A stretch of DNA of 64,000 nt from G965218495 sp965262785 (GTDB taxonomy: Bacteria; Bacteroidota; Rhodothermia; Rhodothermales; Bin80), in the NCBI GenBank assembly GCA_965262785.1, contig OZ253559.1:4189082-4253081 (forward strand), read 5' to 3'. Positions 28,546 through 38,449 of the stretch are shown piece after piece (the first letter of the stretch is position 1; every line of letters starts with the position of its first letter). The position numbers and the translations under genes are program-made. The notes beneath the pieces are model-generated. The model made no database searches. It saw nothing but the letters and a program-made list of their open reading frames with translations, and had not been told where the DNA came from.

Positions 28546-31258
28546 CCAGCACATCCTGCTTATCCAGAAAATCGCGCAACACGTAGTGCAGGATACCGCC
28601 GTGCTTATAGTAGTCGACCTCAACGGGGGTATCCAGGCGGCACCTTGTAATGAATTGCACACGCGAGCCATCCGTCCTCGTTGCGGTCACCGGCACATTC
28701 TGGCGTGCCGATAGCGAAGCATCGATTTCGATGTCGTACGCTTCCGTGCCGTCTAGCCCAAGCGAGGCCGCTGTGTCGGTGTTCTGGTACTCTAGCGGTA
28801 GGACGCCCATCCCGATGAGATTTGATCGGTGGATGCGCTCGAAGCTTTCTACGATTACTGCCTTTACGCCCAATAGGACAGTACCTTTGGCAGCCCAATC
28901 GCGACTGGACCCCATTCCATAGTCTTTGCCGCCGAGAACTACTAGCGGAACGCCCTGCTCCTGGTAGCGCATGGCCGCGTCATAAATCGGTATCACCGCA
29001 CTGCCGTCAGCAAAGCTCTTGGTGATACCACCCTCCGAGCCCGGCACAAGTTGGTTCTTGATCCTGATGTTGGCAAACGTCCCGCGCATCATCACCTCGT
29101 GGTTACCGCGGCGAGAGCCAAAGGAATTAAAGGAGCGCACCTTGACACTCTGCGCCTTGAGGTATCGTCCAGCTGGTCCGTCTGGTGCAATCGCACCGGC
29201 AGGAGAAATGTGATCCGTCGTTGTGGAGTCTCCCACCTTTACCAACACCCGTGCACCTTGAATGGGAGCTGGGTGGCACACCTCGCGCGAAAGCGCCATA
29301 AAGAAGGGAGGTTCCCGCACATACGTAGACTCATCCTGCCATGCAAAAAGAGCCCCGGTCGGAATGTCGATGGCATTCCACGTCAGGTTGGATTCCTCAA
29401 TGCCTCCGTATTCCTCAAGAAACATTGCCGGCGTGATCACTGCATCAATCGCCGCCTGAATCTCTCCCTTGCTGGGCCATATTTCATGCAAGTAGACATC
29501 ATTGCCGGCGGAATCCCGGCCAATGGGGTCTCTTGTAAGATCTACATCCACAGTGCCTACCAGCGCATATGCTACAACTAGCGGTGGCGAAGCCAGATAA
29601 TTTGCCTGCACCAGTGCGTGAATACGGCCTTCGAAGTTTCTGTTGCCGGAAAGCACACCGGACACGATAAGGTCCTGGTCGCGGATGGCACCGGCGACAG
29701 CCTCGGGAAGCGGCCCCGAATTCCCAATACATGTGGTGCAGCCGTATCCGACGAGGTTGAAACCAAGTTGGTTGAGATATGGGAGAAGACCGGCGTTGTG
29801 CAGGTATTCGGTAACCACCCGGGACCCGGGCGCAAGGCTTGTCTTCACGTGCCGCTTTACCGAGAGACCACGCTCCACGGCTTTTTTTGCCAGAATTCCA
29901 GCCCCAATCATAACACTGGGGTTGCTCGTGTTGGTGCAACTTGTGATTGCGGCGATCACGACATCGCCATTTCGGAGCTGCTCGTGCTCGCCCTTCTCGC
30001 TCTTGAAGTGAGCTACGCGCTGGAGCTCATCTACGCCGCGGCCAAATCCTTCCGGGCCTCCTTTGGCTGTGAACGACTTCTTGAAGGCCTCGCCCAGCGC
30101 TGGCACCTGGATGCGGTCCTGAGGCCGCTTGGGACCCGCGACGCTGGGCGTTACCGATCCAAGGTCAAGCTCCAGCACATCGATGTAGTCTTTTTCGGCA
30201 TCCTCCAGGAAGAGTCCCTGCTCCTTGGTGTACCGCTCAACCAATTCAACAAGGGAAGCGTCGCGCCCCGTGCGCCTGAGGAACGCCAACGTTTCATCAT
30301 CAACGGGGAAAAACCCCATCGTCGCCCCGTATTCGGGCGACATGTTGCTAATGGTGGCACGGTCCGGTACGCTCAAGCTGCGCACTCCGGCTCCAAAGAA
30401 CTCTACAAAGCGCCCCACAACACCGTAGCTGCGTAGGGCTTGTGTCACGGTCAGTACCAGGTCTGTCGCTGTGGCGCCATCGGGCAGCTGCCCCACGAGG
30501 CGAAAGCCCACCACCTCAGGCATTAACATGTATATGGGCTGGCCCAGCATCACGGCCTCGGCCTCAATGCCTCCCACACCCCACCCCATTACGCCTAGCC
30601 CGTTGATCATGGTGGTATGCGAGTCCGTACCTACCAACGAGTCCGGGTAGGCTACCTGGAGCCCATTGTGTTCCTGGGTCCATACGCAGCGCGCCACGTA
30701 TTCCAGGTTTACCTGGTGACATATGCCGCTCGCGGGCGGGACGACAAAGAAGTTGTCAAAGGCTTGCTGCCCCCACTTCAAGAATTCGTACCGCTCGCGG
30801 TTACGGCGGAATTCGAAATCGGAATTCAGCCGTAGTGCCTCCGGAATTCCGTAGTAGTCAACCTGGACGCTATGGTCAATGATGAGATGGACCGGAACGC
30901 GCGGGTTTATGCTGGCGGGATCGCCTCCCTGGCGTGCCATGGCACTGCGCATTGCTGCGAGGTCCACCACAGCGGGCACGCCTGTAAAGTCCTGCAAAAG
31001 GACTCGCGCAGGCGTGAATGGGATTTCCACCTTAGCCGGTGCCTTCGCGTCGTAACGTGCCAGACGATCGACATCCTCCTTTGCCACAGCGTTGCCGTCC
31101 AAACGGCGCAGCAGCGCTTCCAGCATTATGCGAATCGAGTATGGAAGCTGTCCTAAGTTGTACCCGTGCCGGGAAAGCTGGTCCAAGCGGTAGAGGTAGG
31201 CCGCACCACTCCCCGTTTCGAAGGTCGCTCGCGCGCCGAATGGATCTTGTTCTGTCAT
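28535..31258 (-). CDS. acnA: Aconitate hydratase A
   Basis: The enzyme interconverts citrate and isocitrate in the TCA cycle through an exposed 4Fe-4S cluster. The ATG at 31258 gives 907 residues (a few more are possible from 31279), the normal AcnA/IRP length. Visible: VDLAAMRSAM, LIIDHSVQVDYYG, VGTDSHTTMINGLGVMGWGVGGIEAEA, the cluster cysteines in AITSCTNTSNPSVM and YGCTTCIGNSGPL, and the swivelling domain SFNSFGSRRGNHEVMMRG and DYGMGSSRDWAAKG. Convergent with hyuB (11 bp overlap). The tRNA-Ala gene is divergent and starts 113 bp upstream of its start codon. Confidence 0.96.
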   Translation of the reverse strand: MTEQDPFGARATFETGSGAAYLYRLDQLSRHGYNLGQLPYSIRIMLEALLRRLDGNAVAKEDVDRLARYDAKAPAKVEIPFTPARVLLQDFTGVPAVVDLAAMRSAMARQGGDPASINPRVPVHLIIDHSVQVDYYGIPEALRLNSDFEFRRNRERYEFLKWGQQAFDNFFVVPPASGICHQVNLEYVARCVWTQEHNGLQVAYPDSLVGTDSHTTMINGLGVMGWGVGGIEAEAVMLGQPIYMLMPEVVGFRLVGQLPDGATATDLVLTVTQALRSYGVVGRFVEFFGAGVRSLSVPDRATISNMSPEYGATMGFFPVDDETLAFLRRTGRDASLVELVERYTKEQGLFLEDAEKDYIDVLELDLGSVTPSVAGPKRPQDRIQVPALGEAFKKSFTAKGGPEGFGRGVDELQRVAHFKSEKGEHEQLRNGDVVIAAITSCTNTSNPSVMIGAGILAKKAVERGLSVKRHVKTSLAPGSRVVTEYLHNAGLLPYLNQLGFNLVGYGCTTCIGNSGPLPEAVAGAIRDQDLIVSGVLSGNRNFEGRIHALVQANYLASPPLVVAYALVGTVDVDLTRDPIGRDSAGNDVYLHEIWPSKGEIQAAIDAVITPAMFLEEYGGIEESNLTWNAIDIPTGALFAWQDESTYVREPPFFMALSREVCHPAPIQGARVLVKVGDSTTTDHISPAGAIAPDGPAGRYLKAQSVKVRSFNSFGSRRGNHEVMMRGTFANIRIKNQLVPGSEGGITKSFADGSAVIPIYDAAMRYQEQGVPLVVLGGKDYGMGSSRDWAAKGTVLLGVKAVIVESFERIHRSNLIGMGVLPLEYQNTDTAASLGLDGTEAYDIEIDASLSARQNVPVTATRTDGSRVQFITRCRLDTPVEVDYYKHGGILHYVLRDFLDKQDVLATA

Positions 31259-31371
31259 AGCCCCAGTGGGTTGAAGCAACGCAAATGTACCCTATCCCGT
31301 GTGTATTGTTCGAACCGACCTCACCACACTGGACCCTGATTCCGCCGGACGCGTTTACCTGCCGCGGACAC

Positions 31372-31444
31372 GGGGCTATAGCTCAGATGGTAGAGCGCCT
31401 GAATCGCACTCAGGAGGTCAGCGGTTCGACTCCGCTTAGCTCCA
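31372..31444 (+). tRNA. tRNA-Ala (anticodon CGC)
   Basis: 73 bases fold as a full cloverleaf. The acceptor stem GGGGCTA (31372-31378) pairs with TAGCTCC (31437-31443), including the G3-U70 wobble that marks alanine tRNAs; the discriminator is A. The D stem is GCTC/GAGC, the anticodon stem CCTGA/TCAGG with loop ATCGCAC (anticodon CGC, reading GCG), and the T arm AGCGG-TTCGACT-CCGCT. The terminal CCA is not encoded. Confidence 0.95.
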
Positions 31445-31778
31445 CCCCTTCTCCAGGCTTTCGGCTGTCGCCACGTGGTAGCCTGCCGATGCGCCCGCCA
31501 ATAATACCCGCATCCACCACCGCAGGCAAAGGGGCCTGGCGGTCGCAGGCTGGGCTATGACGCGGCCCCTCTACCGGCAGGCACGCCCTCGGTGCAGGTC
31601 CGGCGTCCAGACCTAGTATCTGACGTCTAGGCACTAGTTCAATTCTTTCTGCTACTGGCAGGGTGGCGGCGCCTCAGGTACCCCTCCGAGCTGTAGTCTC
31701 ATTCCGTACAAAAGGAAACTGCCCTCCGAGCGTAACACCCGGAAGGCAGTCTCTTCCTCCCTTAAAGACCGTTCATCG
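31445..31778. other. Intergenic stretch between tRNA-Ala and the TonB receptor
   Basis: Apart from the terminator at 31718-31750, nothing was recognised here. No second tRNA follows the alanine tRNA. Confidence 0.6.
31718..31750 (-). terminator. Rho-independent terminator of the TonB receptor gene
   Basis: On the minus strand ACTGCCTTCCG (31750-31740) pairs with CGGAGGGCAGT (31728-31718), 10 of 11 positions plus one wobble, around an 11-base loop. It is followed by TTCCTTTTG, a U-rich tail. The hairpin starts about 30 bases after the receptor stop codon, the expected place. Confidence 0.75.
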
Positions 31779-34625
31779 CTAGAAAAGATCGGCCGTAAAG
31801 CGTGCGTAAAAGTGTGTGCCGTTGTAGTCCCAAGGCGTCGAGGTCGGACGCGCATTACCCTGAGACAGCGTCTCTAGCTCAATCGCTCTTACGTAATGGC
31901 CTAAGACGTTGTCTGCGCCAATGGCGAAGCGGTAGTCTCTGGCAAGTATGAAGCCAACCTCCAAGTCAATCAGTAGTGCATTCGAAAACTTGTGCAACAA
32001 TGTGCCTGCGGCATTTTCGCAAGCGTTGCTGTTGTTGATGCATGCCTCCCAGCTGCCCCAGTAGTTCAGACGGACAGCACCCCACATGTTGCCCAAGAGG
32101 TGACGACCACTCGCAACGAAGCGATGGCTCGGGTTAAGCGTTTCAAGCTCTATCTGCCTCCGCGGAGTGAGGATAGAGATGCCGAATGGTGCGCTGAGAG
32201 GCTGGCCAAGAAACTCGTGAATCTCCGTTGGCCGCGAGAAGTTGCCAAGCCTATGCTGCGTCCAGTTCCACGCCAGCGTGATGGTCGACGCATGATCGTT
32301 ATCATGCTGGCGATCGAATGCCAACAGCAAGTCTGTCCCACGGGTACGCGTGTCAAAGTCGTTGGAGAAGTACTTGATTTCCGACAGGTTTTCGACGCCT
32401 TCAAGTAGATTCTGCTCATCCATGATTTCCTTGATCTCCTCGGAAATGGCAATATTGCCTGTCAATGAGATACGATCCTTGATGCTGATGTTGAAGAAAT
32501 CAAACGTCAGAGTGATGTCCTCGGCAAGCTCGACCACCGTACCTAGCGACAGGCTCTGCGCAGTCTCTTCCGTGAGCTCTTTGCCTCCAAGGCCAGCGGC
32601 GATGGGGTGCGCTGGAGGTAGCTGACCAGTCTCCACGAGCTTGTCACCGTCGCCCGACAATGCAGTTTGCAGCGCCTGCAGATTCGTCTGGCCAGGCGTA
32701 GGTGCGCGGAACCCGGTACTTACGGTTCCTCGGAACGAAATCCTGTCCGTTGCACGGTACAGCGCCGCCACCTTCCCGGTAAGTGTACTGCCGAAGTCCT
32801 CGTAGTAGTTTTCATAGCGGGCCGCAGCGCCAACGACCCATCTGTCGCTTATGTCAGCCTCGAGGTCTAGGAAAGCCGCTGCGTTGGGGCGGCTCCATGA
32901 GTCCGCAAATTTAGGGTGCAGTCCCTGGTACCCGTTGGAACCCACGCTGAACCCTTGGGCAGCATACGGGCCCGGCTCCCACGACGGCTTATCTCCACCA
33001 ACACTTTCAAACGTTTCGTCACGAATTTCCACACCAAAAGCCACGTTGAGCGGCGAAGTAAAGGCGCCAACGTCGACGGGGTATCCGAGCACCAGCGCGG
33101 CAGACCACTCGTCCTGCTGATAGGAGCGGGGATTAAATCGCGTAGGCGTGGTCGGCCCCAGCGAGGCGTTTATCGTGTTATAGATGAAGTAGTCAATTCG
33201 GCTTTGCGCAAGGCTAAAGCTCGCATCCCAGTTAAAGCCATCCGCGTTTCCGCCTTTCAGACCTGCAAATATGCTGTAGTCCTTGATGTCGGCACCAAAG
33301 CGCGGCGTAAACCCACCTGGGAACTGCTCATTAAACATGAAGCAATCCCCCTTGGTGAGGTTGATGAAAGCGTCTACCGCGGCCTTGTCGGAATCCAGAC
33401 CCGGCAAGTCCGGATGGTGTTGACAGTCGACCTCGTCTTCTAAATCCAGGTCACCGACCGCGCGCTGACTCCCAATGCGGAAAACGCTGCTGCGCGCGCT
33501 TCCGGTGCCGGGCGACCGGAAGTAGAAACCACCCTCTGAGGTGCGCTGACCGTAGCCGCCAAACGCGTACGCGTGCAGGTTTGAGCTTAGGTCGACGCCC
33601 ATATTCACGAAGCCTACGTACGCGTTATCGACGTCCGGGCTACCCCAAATCTGAGCTGGATCCGCTACCGGGTATCCTCTGGGTTCCAGAAGCGCCTGGT
33701 CAGTACGCTTGCCGCTGCGAATCGTCGGGGCAGAATCCTTCCACTCCATGCTCAGGTTGATAAACCCGCTCGAACCAAGCGGTAGTCCCACGTTGAAGGC
33801 GACCTGACCATACTCTCCATCACCTTCCTTGAGATACTGGCCACCGCGCATCCGGATCAGCAACCCGCGGGTGCCTTCGCGTAGCTGCATATTCATGACG
33901 CCGGCTACTGCGTCCGCTCCGTACTGGGCAGAGGCCCCGTCACGGAGGATTTCGAGTTGGTTGATGGCGATGCTAGGGATCATGTTAAGATCCGCGCCCT
34001 GTGCGCCGTTGTTAAGCGAGGAACCCAGCAAGGCGATTGATGCCGAGCGGTGCCGCCGCTTGCCATTAATAAGTACCACCACGTTGTCTGCGGGAAGTCC
34101 GCGCAGCGTTATGGGACGCACAAGCGTACCCTCGTCGTCAATGCCGTGACGCTGCACGTTGAAGGAAGGAACCTGCGTTCGAAGCACGTCATCGAAGTCC
34201 GCGCTGGACTGCGAGTGCAGCGACCGCGGCCCCAGGACATCAATCGGCACAGCGGAGTCCTTCACGAGCCGCGGCTCGCGCCGCGTCCCTACGACCACCA
34301 CCTCTTCCAATCCAAGGACACTCTCACGAAGACGAACATGGATGACCGTCTCTCCTTCGGCAACTACCCATGTCTGGGAAGCATAACCGACAAATCTGAT
34401 GAGAATGACGGACGCACGGGACGGAATCTCCAGCGTGAAATTGCCATCAACGTCCGTGATGGTGCCTGTCGTAGTGTTCTCAATGCTCACGGTTGCCCCG
34501 GGAATGGGGTCATTGCTGTCAACGTCCGTGACCGTTCCCGTGACGACCACCTGCGCAATGGCAGCTTGATGCAGGAGAACCACCACCAGGAGGGCCTGCA
34601 GCAGAAAGGCAGTAGCATGTCTCAT
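31779..34625 (-). CDS. TonB-dependent outer-membrane receptor with carboxypeptidase-regulatory-like domain
   Basis: A 948-residue outer-membrane transporter from the ATG at 34625; the signal peptide LLQALLVVVLLHQAAIAQ follows at once. Residues about 25-105 form a CarboxypepD_reg-like domain (VTGTVTDVDSNDPIPGATVSIE, TDVDGNFTLEI). Then come a TonB-box-like stretch and a plug (about 115-230: SSADFDDVLRTQVPSFNV, RPITLRGLPADNVVVLINGKRRH, IEILRDGASAQYGADAVAGV in outline), and the 22-strand barrel to the C-terminal Phe of ARFTADLF. No SusD partner is adjacent, so it is not a SusCD pair; the substrate could be a metal chelate, vitamin or peptide. It has its own terminator. Confidence 0.9.
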   Translation of the reverse strand: MRHATAFLLQALLVVVLLHQAAIAQVVVTGTVTDVDSNDPIPGATVSIENTTTGTITDVDGNFTLEIPSRASVILIRFVGYASQTWVVAEGETVIHVRLRESVLGLEEVVVVGTRREPRLVKDSAVPIDVLGPRSLHSQSSADFDDVLRTQVPSFNVQRHGIDDEGTLVRPITLRGLPADNVVVLINGKRRHRSASIALLGSSLNNGAQGADLNMIPSIAINQLEILRDGASAQYGADAVAGVMNMQLREGTRGLLIRMRGGQYLKEGDGEYGQVAFNVGLPLGSSGFINLSMEWKDSAPTIRSGKRTDQALLEPRGYPVADPAQIWGSPDVDNAYVGFVNMGVDLSSNLHAYAFGGYGQRTSEGGFYFRSPGTGSARSSVFRIGSQRAVGDLDLEDEVDCQHHPDLPGLDSDKAAVDAFINLTKGDCFMFNEQFPGGFTPRFGADIKDYSIFAGLKGGNADGFNWDASFSLAQSRIDYFIYNTINASLGPTTPTRFNPRSYQQDEWSAALVLGYPVDVGAFTSPLNVAFGVEIRDETFESVGGDKPSWEPGPYAAQGFSVGSNGYQGLHPKFADSWSRPNAAAFLDLEADISDRWVVGAAARYENYYEDFGSTLTGKVAALYRATDRISFRGTVSTGFRAPTPGQTNLQALQTALSGDGDKLVETGQLPPAHPIAAGLGGKELTEETAQSLSLGTVVELAEDITLTFDFFNISIKDRISLTGNIAISEEIKEIMDEQNLLEGVENLSEIKYFSNDFDTRTRGTDLLLAFDRQHDNDHASTITLAWNWTQHRLGNFSRPTEIHEFLGQPLSAPFGISILTPRRQIELETLNPSHRFVASGRHLLGNMWGAVRLNYWGSWEACINNSNACENAAGTLLHKFSNALLIDLEVGFILARDYRFAIGADNVLGHYVRAIELETLSQGNARPTSTPWDYNGTHFYARFTADLF

Positions 34626-34895
34626 GATGCAATTCACTCGTTTTGTGAAGAAATGGTGTAGCGCGCACCAGGTCGCGCCAATATACAACGCCTAAAACAA
34701 TCCTGCAAAGCGGTGCGCCAGCCAGATGCCGATGGAGGCACCTCAGCAGCCGCTTTCAGCAATCTACCAGTAAGTTACAACACCAATTGCAATAAAACGG
34801 AGATGCGAGGCATTTGTCAACACCGTTTCATGCCGATTGTCCCTATTCACGCCGCGGCCACGTAGTATCGTGTAGTTCGACTCTACATGTGCCCT

Positions 34896-35108
34896 ATGAA
34901 CACACGCAAAGCCGCAGCCCGCACGCGCAGCATTCATGTCAAGTCTGCGGTTGATGAGTACAACCAAACCGCGGCTCGTGCCGCCGAGGCTGGCCTTTGC
35001 AGGGCATCTATCGTCCGCTAGTGCACATTGAACCAGCCCTTGCAGAAACAAGCCGCTGAAGAATACAGTGCACGACACTCAAGCTGGGCAGCCAGCTCCA
35101 AGCCCTGA
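34896..35108 (+). pseudogene. mobC-like mobilization accessory gene, broken by a stop
   Basis: From ATG 34896 the frame reads a basic start, RTRSIHVKSAVDEYNQTAARA, then AEAGLCRASIVR before an in-frame TAG at 35019. After it the frame goes on with TLNQPLQKQAAEEY to a TGA at 35106. The pattern (rsv.vk..eey....arAaeaGl..s.yvR.atLg.pL) is that of MobC/ribbon-helix-helix accessory proteins that help relaxases at oriT. Length and position before the relaxase remnant support this. Family call from remembered consensus. Confidence 0.45.
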
Positions 35109-36057
35109 AAGAATGTCCCCACCAACGCTAAGCGCTGGCAATGCAGCACGCATTGACGTAGGCACCACGGCGGCGTGTCTCATGACAGCAAAAGCCAGAG
35201 AATGCACCTGCGTTACCTCACTGGCGCAGTTTCTGGCACGCCCCAAGCCTCACCGGTCAAGCCTGTACCGACCCGCTTGGAGCGAAGACCTAAACCTGGA
35301 CTTCGGCAGTAGCCTCCAGGATGTCGCCTGTGAGATGACCGTGGCGGCCCGGGAAAGCGAGCGGAAGCAGAAGCCAGCATTCCACATATTCTGTGTCGTG
35401 GTCGCCAATAGACGACCTGCTGCGAATTCAGACGGCTTCCGTGGAAACCGATATCCTTCGAGATTCTTTGTGACAGATCACCAAGCGGTATACGTCGCGC
35501 ATGCCTACGAGGCCTACTAGCACCTTTACTATGACAATTCTCGTTCATTCCAATATGCGCTTTGTGCAGTCTGCCTACCAGCCGTTTCACGACAGCGAAA
35601 CAGCCATTCGTCATGCAGAAGCGCAGTACGAATTCTCCTAGGTGCCAGGGCCTCTGTACCAGTTTTCCAGAAATTCACCGCCGGAGCGCAGTCAGTCGTA
35701 TATGAAGGGGACCTACCAAGCGCTGTGCCGCAGCGTGGCGCTGCCCATTCAGAATCTCGTTCAGCTCGTCGCAGGCCAAAAATCCGCCAAGGCTTCCTGC
35801 CCCGGTGACCTGGATGTACGCTTGGCGCGGCATGGCCTTGTGTACAAGGCCAGACGATCGGGCCTCATCGTGAACGATGGACGTAACTAAGTGAAATGCA
35901 GCAATGTAGCGCCTGCCATTTCGCCTCGGCACCTGGAAAAACGGGTAGAGAATCATTTAAGTCGCAGTGAGGAATGCCCCTGGAGACGCCAGCCCTGCCA
36001 CCGGGCGCCCCAGACACTCGCGTGGATAACGAACAAAGATCCTGACAGGAGACGGTA
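35068..36057 (+). pseudogene. Plasmid-type relaxase (mobilization) remnant
   Basis: Pieces fit the order of a MOB relaxase. First, in one frame (to 35520), VACEMTVAARESERKQKPAFH resembles the helix and kPv.H strand, and DHQAVYVAHAYEAY with a stop then HLYYDN resembles the HQ.v.v.H.dt.H.H metal site, largely mutated. From 35531, in another frame, SETAIRHAEAQYEF (stop 35639) VPGPLY resembles the alReiE.e.g..vpG.ly stretch. Then LDVRLARHGLVYKARRSGLIVNDGRN (stop 35888) VKCSNVAPAISPRHLEKRV resembles the L..hGl....gGl...dg..vkaS.va..fs...Le.R end. At least three stops and one frameshift: not functional. Confidence 0.5.
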
Positions 36058-36060
36058 GCC

Positions 36061-36420
36061 ATGGCTACGAATGCGCTGCGCGACCGTGTGCACGAAGCCG
36101 ACGCGAAGGCAATCCAGCGCCAGGCCGCGCCTGTGCTTATGGCACTCCAAGCCTCGGCACGCGACGTTAGTGCCGGCGCTCGCGCGCTGGAATCCGCGAC
36201 GCACGCTGCGCGCAGACCCACATTGTTGCAGGCCGTCACGCTTGTGGCCGCTGGCATGCTGCTTTGCGCGCTGACCGTCCTTGCGATTCCGCGTTGGCCC
36301 TGCGCACCGGCAACGGCCAAAGAGCGGCAACTTCAATTGGGGACGCGACTCGAAGCCATCGGGCCGCCGGCGCAAGATGCCGATCGAGCCCTGCTGCATG
36401 CGCGGCAGGCCGCACCATGA
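36061..36420 (+). CDS. Small MobB-like membrane-anchored mobilization protein (possibly last intact gene of a dead module)
   Basis: A 119-residue protein with an N-terminal helical part (residues 1-55, many Ala, Gln, Arg), one membrane helix at about 58-79 (VTLVAAGMLLCALTVLAI) and a basic cytoplasmic-like tail. This resembles MobB-type accessory proteins of mobilizable plasmids in size and shape, but no diagnostic motif is visible. A good ribosome site (CAGGAGA) lies 8 bases before the ATG. The stop overlaps a new ATG (ATGA, 36417) whose frame runs into the 3' end of the convergent oxidoreductase gene, so the next gene of the module seems to be cut off here. Confidence 0.5.
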   Translation: MATNALRDRVHEADAKAIQRQAAPVLMALQASARDVSAGARALESATHAARRPTLLQAVTLVAAGMLLCALTVLAIPRWPCAPATAKERQLQLGTRLEAIGPPAQDADRALLHARQAAP

Positions 36421-36421
36421 G

Positions 36422-37756
36422 TTACAGTGCCCAAGGCTTACGCATGGGCCGTGTGGTGAGCGCCGCAGCTTCCTCGTCTCCGATGAACTCCTCAGTGGCA
36501 AGGTCGAAGTTGAGTGAACGCCCAAGGCGCAAACAGATCTCCGATGTCAGGCACGCTAGCAGCGAACTGTGCCCCACCTCTACATCACAAACAGGTCGCA
36601 TGCGTGTCTTGACGCAATTCAGAAAGTCACGTCTGTGATCTTCGCTATTGTACAGGCGTGTGTCACTTGACTTCATCTCCAGCGAAAGCAGATTGTCGTC
36701 AGACGCCCAGATGCCGCCGCGACTGACGCCAACCCAGCCCTCGGTACCAACAAACTGGACCATGCCCTCGTGAGGCCCCTTCTTTTTGATCACCGGAATG
36801 CCGCTCTCATACATCAACGTAACCTCACCCTCTTGACCATCCGCAGGTGCAAGAATCTGCGTGGGCCCACGGCCGTCCTCACCCAGCCCCCAGTGGGCAA
36901 TGTCAAAGTTGTGCGCACCCCAGTCGGCTATGTGTCCTGCGGAATACGGCCGCCACGCGCGCCATGCTCCCGTGTCCGTATTGTAATTGCCACTGATGCG
37001 CTCAGGATGGTAAGATGCCGACGGCGCGCTGCCGAGCCACATTTCGTACAGGAAGCCCTCCGGGACCTCCTCGCCGCCCAAGTCACATGGCTTCGATATG
37101 CCGCCTACCTGCGCGTATACCTTCTGGATCTCACCCACGTAACCATTGATCGCAAGCTCGCTGGCATGCCGGAAATTCTGGCTTGAGCGCTGCTGGCTTC
37201 CGGTCTGAAATACGCGGTCATACTTACGTACCGCCTTCACCATGGCGCGTCCCTCCTTGATGGTACGTGCCAGCGGCTTCTCGCTGTACATATCCTTGCC
37301 CGCCTTGGCAGCATGAACAGCCATGTACGCATGCCAGTGGTCTGGCAAGGCCAGACACACGGCATCAATATCGTCGCGTTGCAGCATCTCCCAAAAGAAC
37401 ATGTAGCCGTCGCACCCCTTGTAGGCTGAGCTTCCAGCGCGTTCCGCATAGGTCCTCTCGACGTGCTGGCGCGCAGGTTCGCGCCCTTTCAGGCCGCGGC
37501 CCGCATAGTTGTCACCGCTGGTGTTGACATCGCAAACCGCCAGCACTTGGACATCTGGCTTTTCGATGAATCCGCGCAGGTTGTTCATCCCCATGCTTCC
37601 CATGCCGATGAAGCCCATCGTGATGCGGTCGCTAGGAGCTACATTGCGTCCGCGACCAAGAACGGAAGCCGGGATGATGGCCGGCAGCGCGGCTGCGCCT
37701 GCCATTAGACCCATGCTCTGTACGAATGCACGCCGGTTTATCGTGGTACTGGACAT
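36422..37756 (-). CDS. Tat-exported Gfo/Idh/MocA-family oxidoreductase
   Basis: A 444-residue NAD(P)-dependent sugar- or inositol-type oxidoreductase. Residues 7-32 are a twin-arginine signal (NRRAFVQS, then a hydrophobic stretch), so the folded cofactor-bound enzyme is exported. The Rossmann domain begins ITMGFIGMGSMG (about residue 45), and the catalytic-lysine motif is YSEKPLART (about 165). The C-terminal substrate domain has WLGSAPSASYHPERI, WRPYSAGHIADWGAHNFDIAHW and EDHRRDFLNCVKTR. Such exported members are common in Bacteroidota and Planctomycetes, often in carbohydrate loci. It is a single gene here, ending at the dead mobilization module. Substrate unknown. Confidence 0.88.
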   Translation of the reverse strand: MSSTTINRRAFVQSMGLMAGAAALPAIIPASVLGRGRNVAPSDRITMGFIGMGSMGMNNLRGFIEKPDVQVLAVCDVNTSGDNYAGRGLKGREPARQHVERTYAERAGSSAYKGCDGYMFFWEMLQRDDIDAVCLALPDHWHAYMAVHAAKAGKDMYSEKPLARTIKEGRAMVKAVRKYDRVFQTGSQQRSSQNFRHASELAINGYVGEIQKVYAQVGGISKPCDLGGEEVPEGFLYEMWLGSAPSASYHPERISGNYNTDTGAWRAWRPYSAGHIADWGAHNFDIAHWGLGEDGRGPTQILAPADGQEGEVTLMYESGIPVIKKKGPHEGMVQFVGTEGWVGVSRGGIWASDDNLLSLEMKSSDTRLYNSEDHRRDFLNCVKTRMRPVCDVEVGHSSLLACLTSEICLRLGRSLNFDLATEEFIGDEEAAALTTRPMRKPWAL

Positions 37757-38449
37757 TTAACTGTTTGCGTTGGTGGAACAGGCACGTGAAAGTACGTCAT
37801 TTCTTCGGGTTTCGAAACGGTCGCCCTGTTAAGCAGTCTAGTGTGACCCTTGAAAGGCATATGCACCAGACGGCATCCGACCGTTCGCATCTCTCGACGC
37901 CGGGTACGGCCCGACGGCAAGGCCTGCTAACAGACGCTTTGAAGTGTACGGATACGGCTCTTCCGTACGAGGCACGAATCCGCCTTGATTGCAGCCAGGC
38001 CCCAACTCACCGCGATCTGAACGGCATTGGGCCTCGCTTTGCGCCGGTCGTGTCCGCCTGAAGCCGCCCACTTTTTCGTTGTGAGGCCATGGGTTAGAGG
38101 TCTGGCCGTGTAGTGAAGGAATATTCCGGCCGTTCGCCAGTAGGTACCTCGGGTCACATCCATTGGCCGAAGAGACGTGAACCCCAATTGAGCGGCATCA
38201 ATCCAACTTTATTCTCATTCCAGCAGCCTGCTTGCTGAGCCGGGCCCCAATCAAGATTCTGGAGCATTTGATCCACTATGGGTATGCGCGGTGTGAGGGC
38301 AGTTTCGACTCCGATCTCGCGAAGCGCTACCAGTGGTCTGACATGTGCCGGCCGAGATGCCAGTCTCACGCTACTGCCGCGAACTATTCCGGTCCCAGCC
38401 AGATTTAACAGCCGCTGTTTCGCCATGTCCATAGTCTATCGCTCCAACA
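37757..38449. other. 690 bp without a supported gene
   Basis: Short frames occur on both strands, none with a recognisable motif. The promoters of the divergent oxidoreductase and wecB genes must be inside. No hairpin terminator or RNA gene was seen. Confidence 0.5.

Noticed and set aside
35068..35520. 150-codon plus-strand open frame as an intact gene
   Set aside because: Its start is arbitrary and its content matches the broken relaxase, which continues in another frame.
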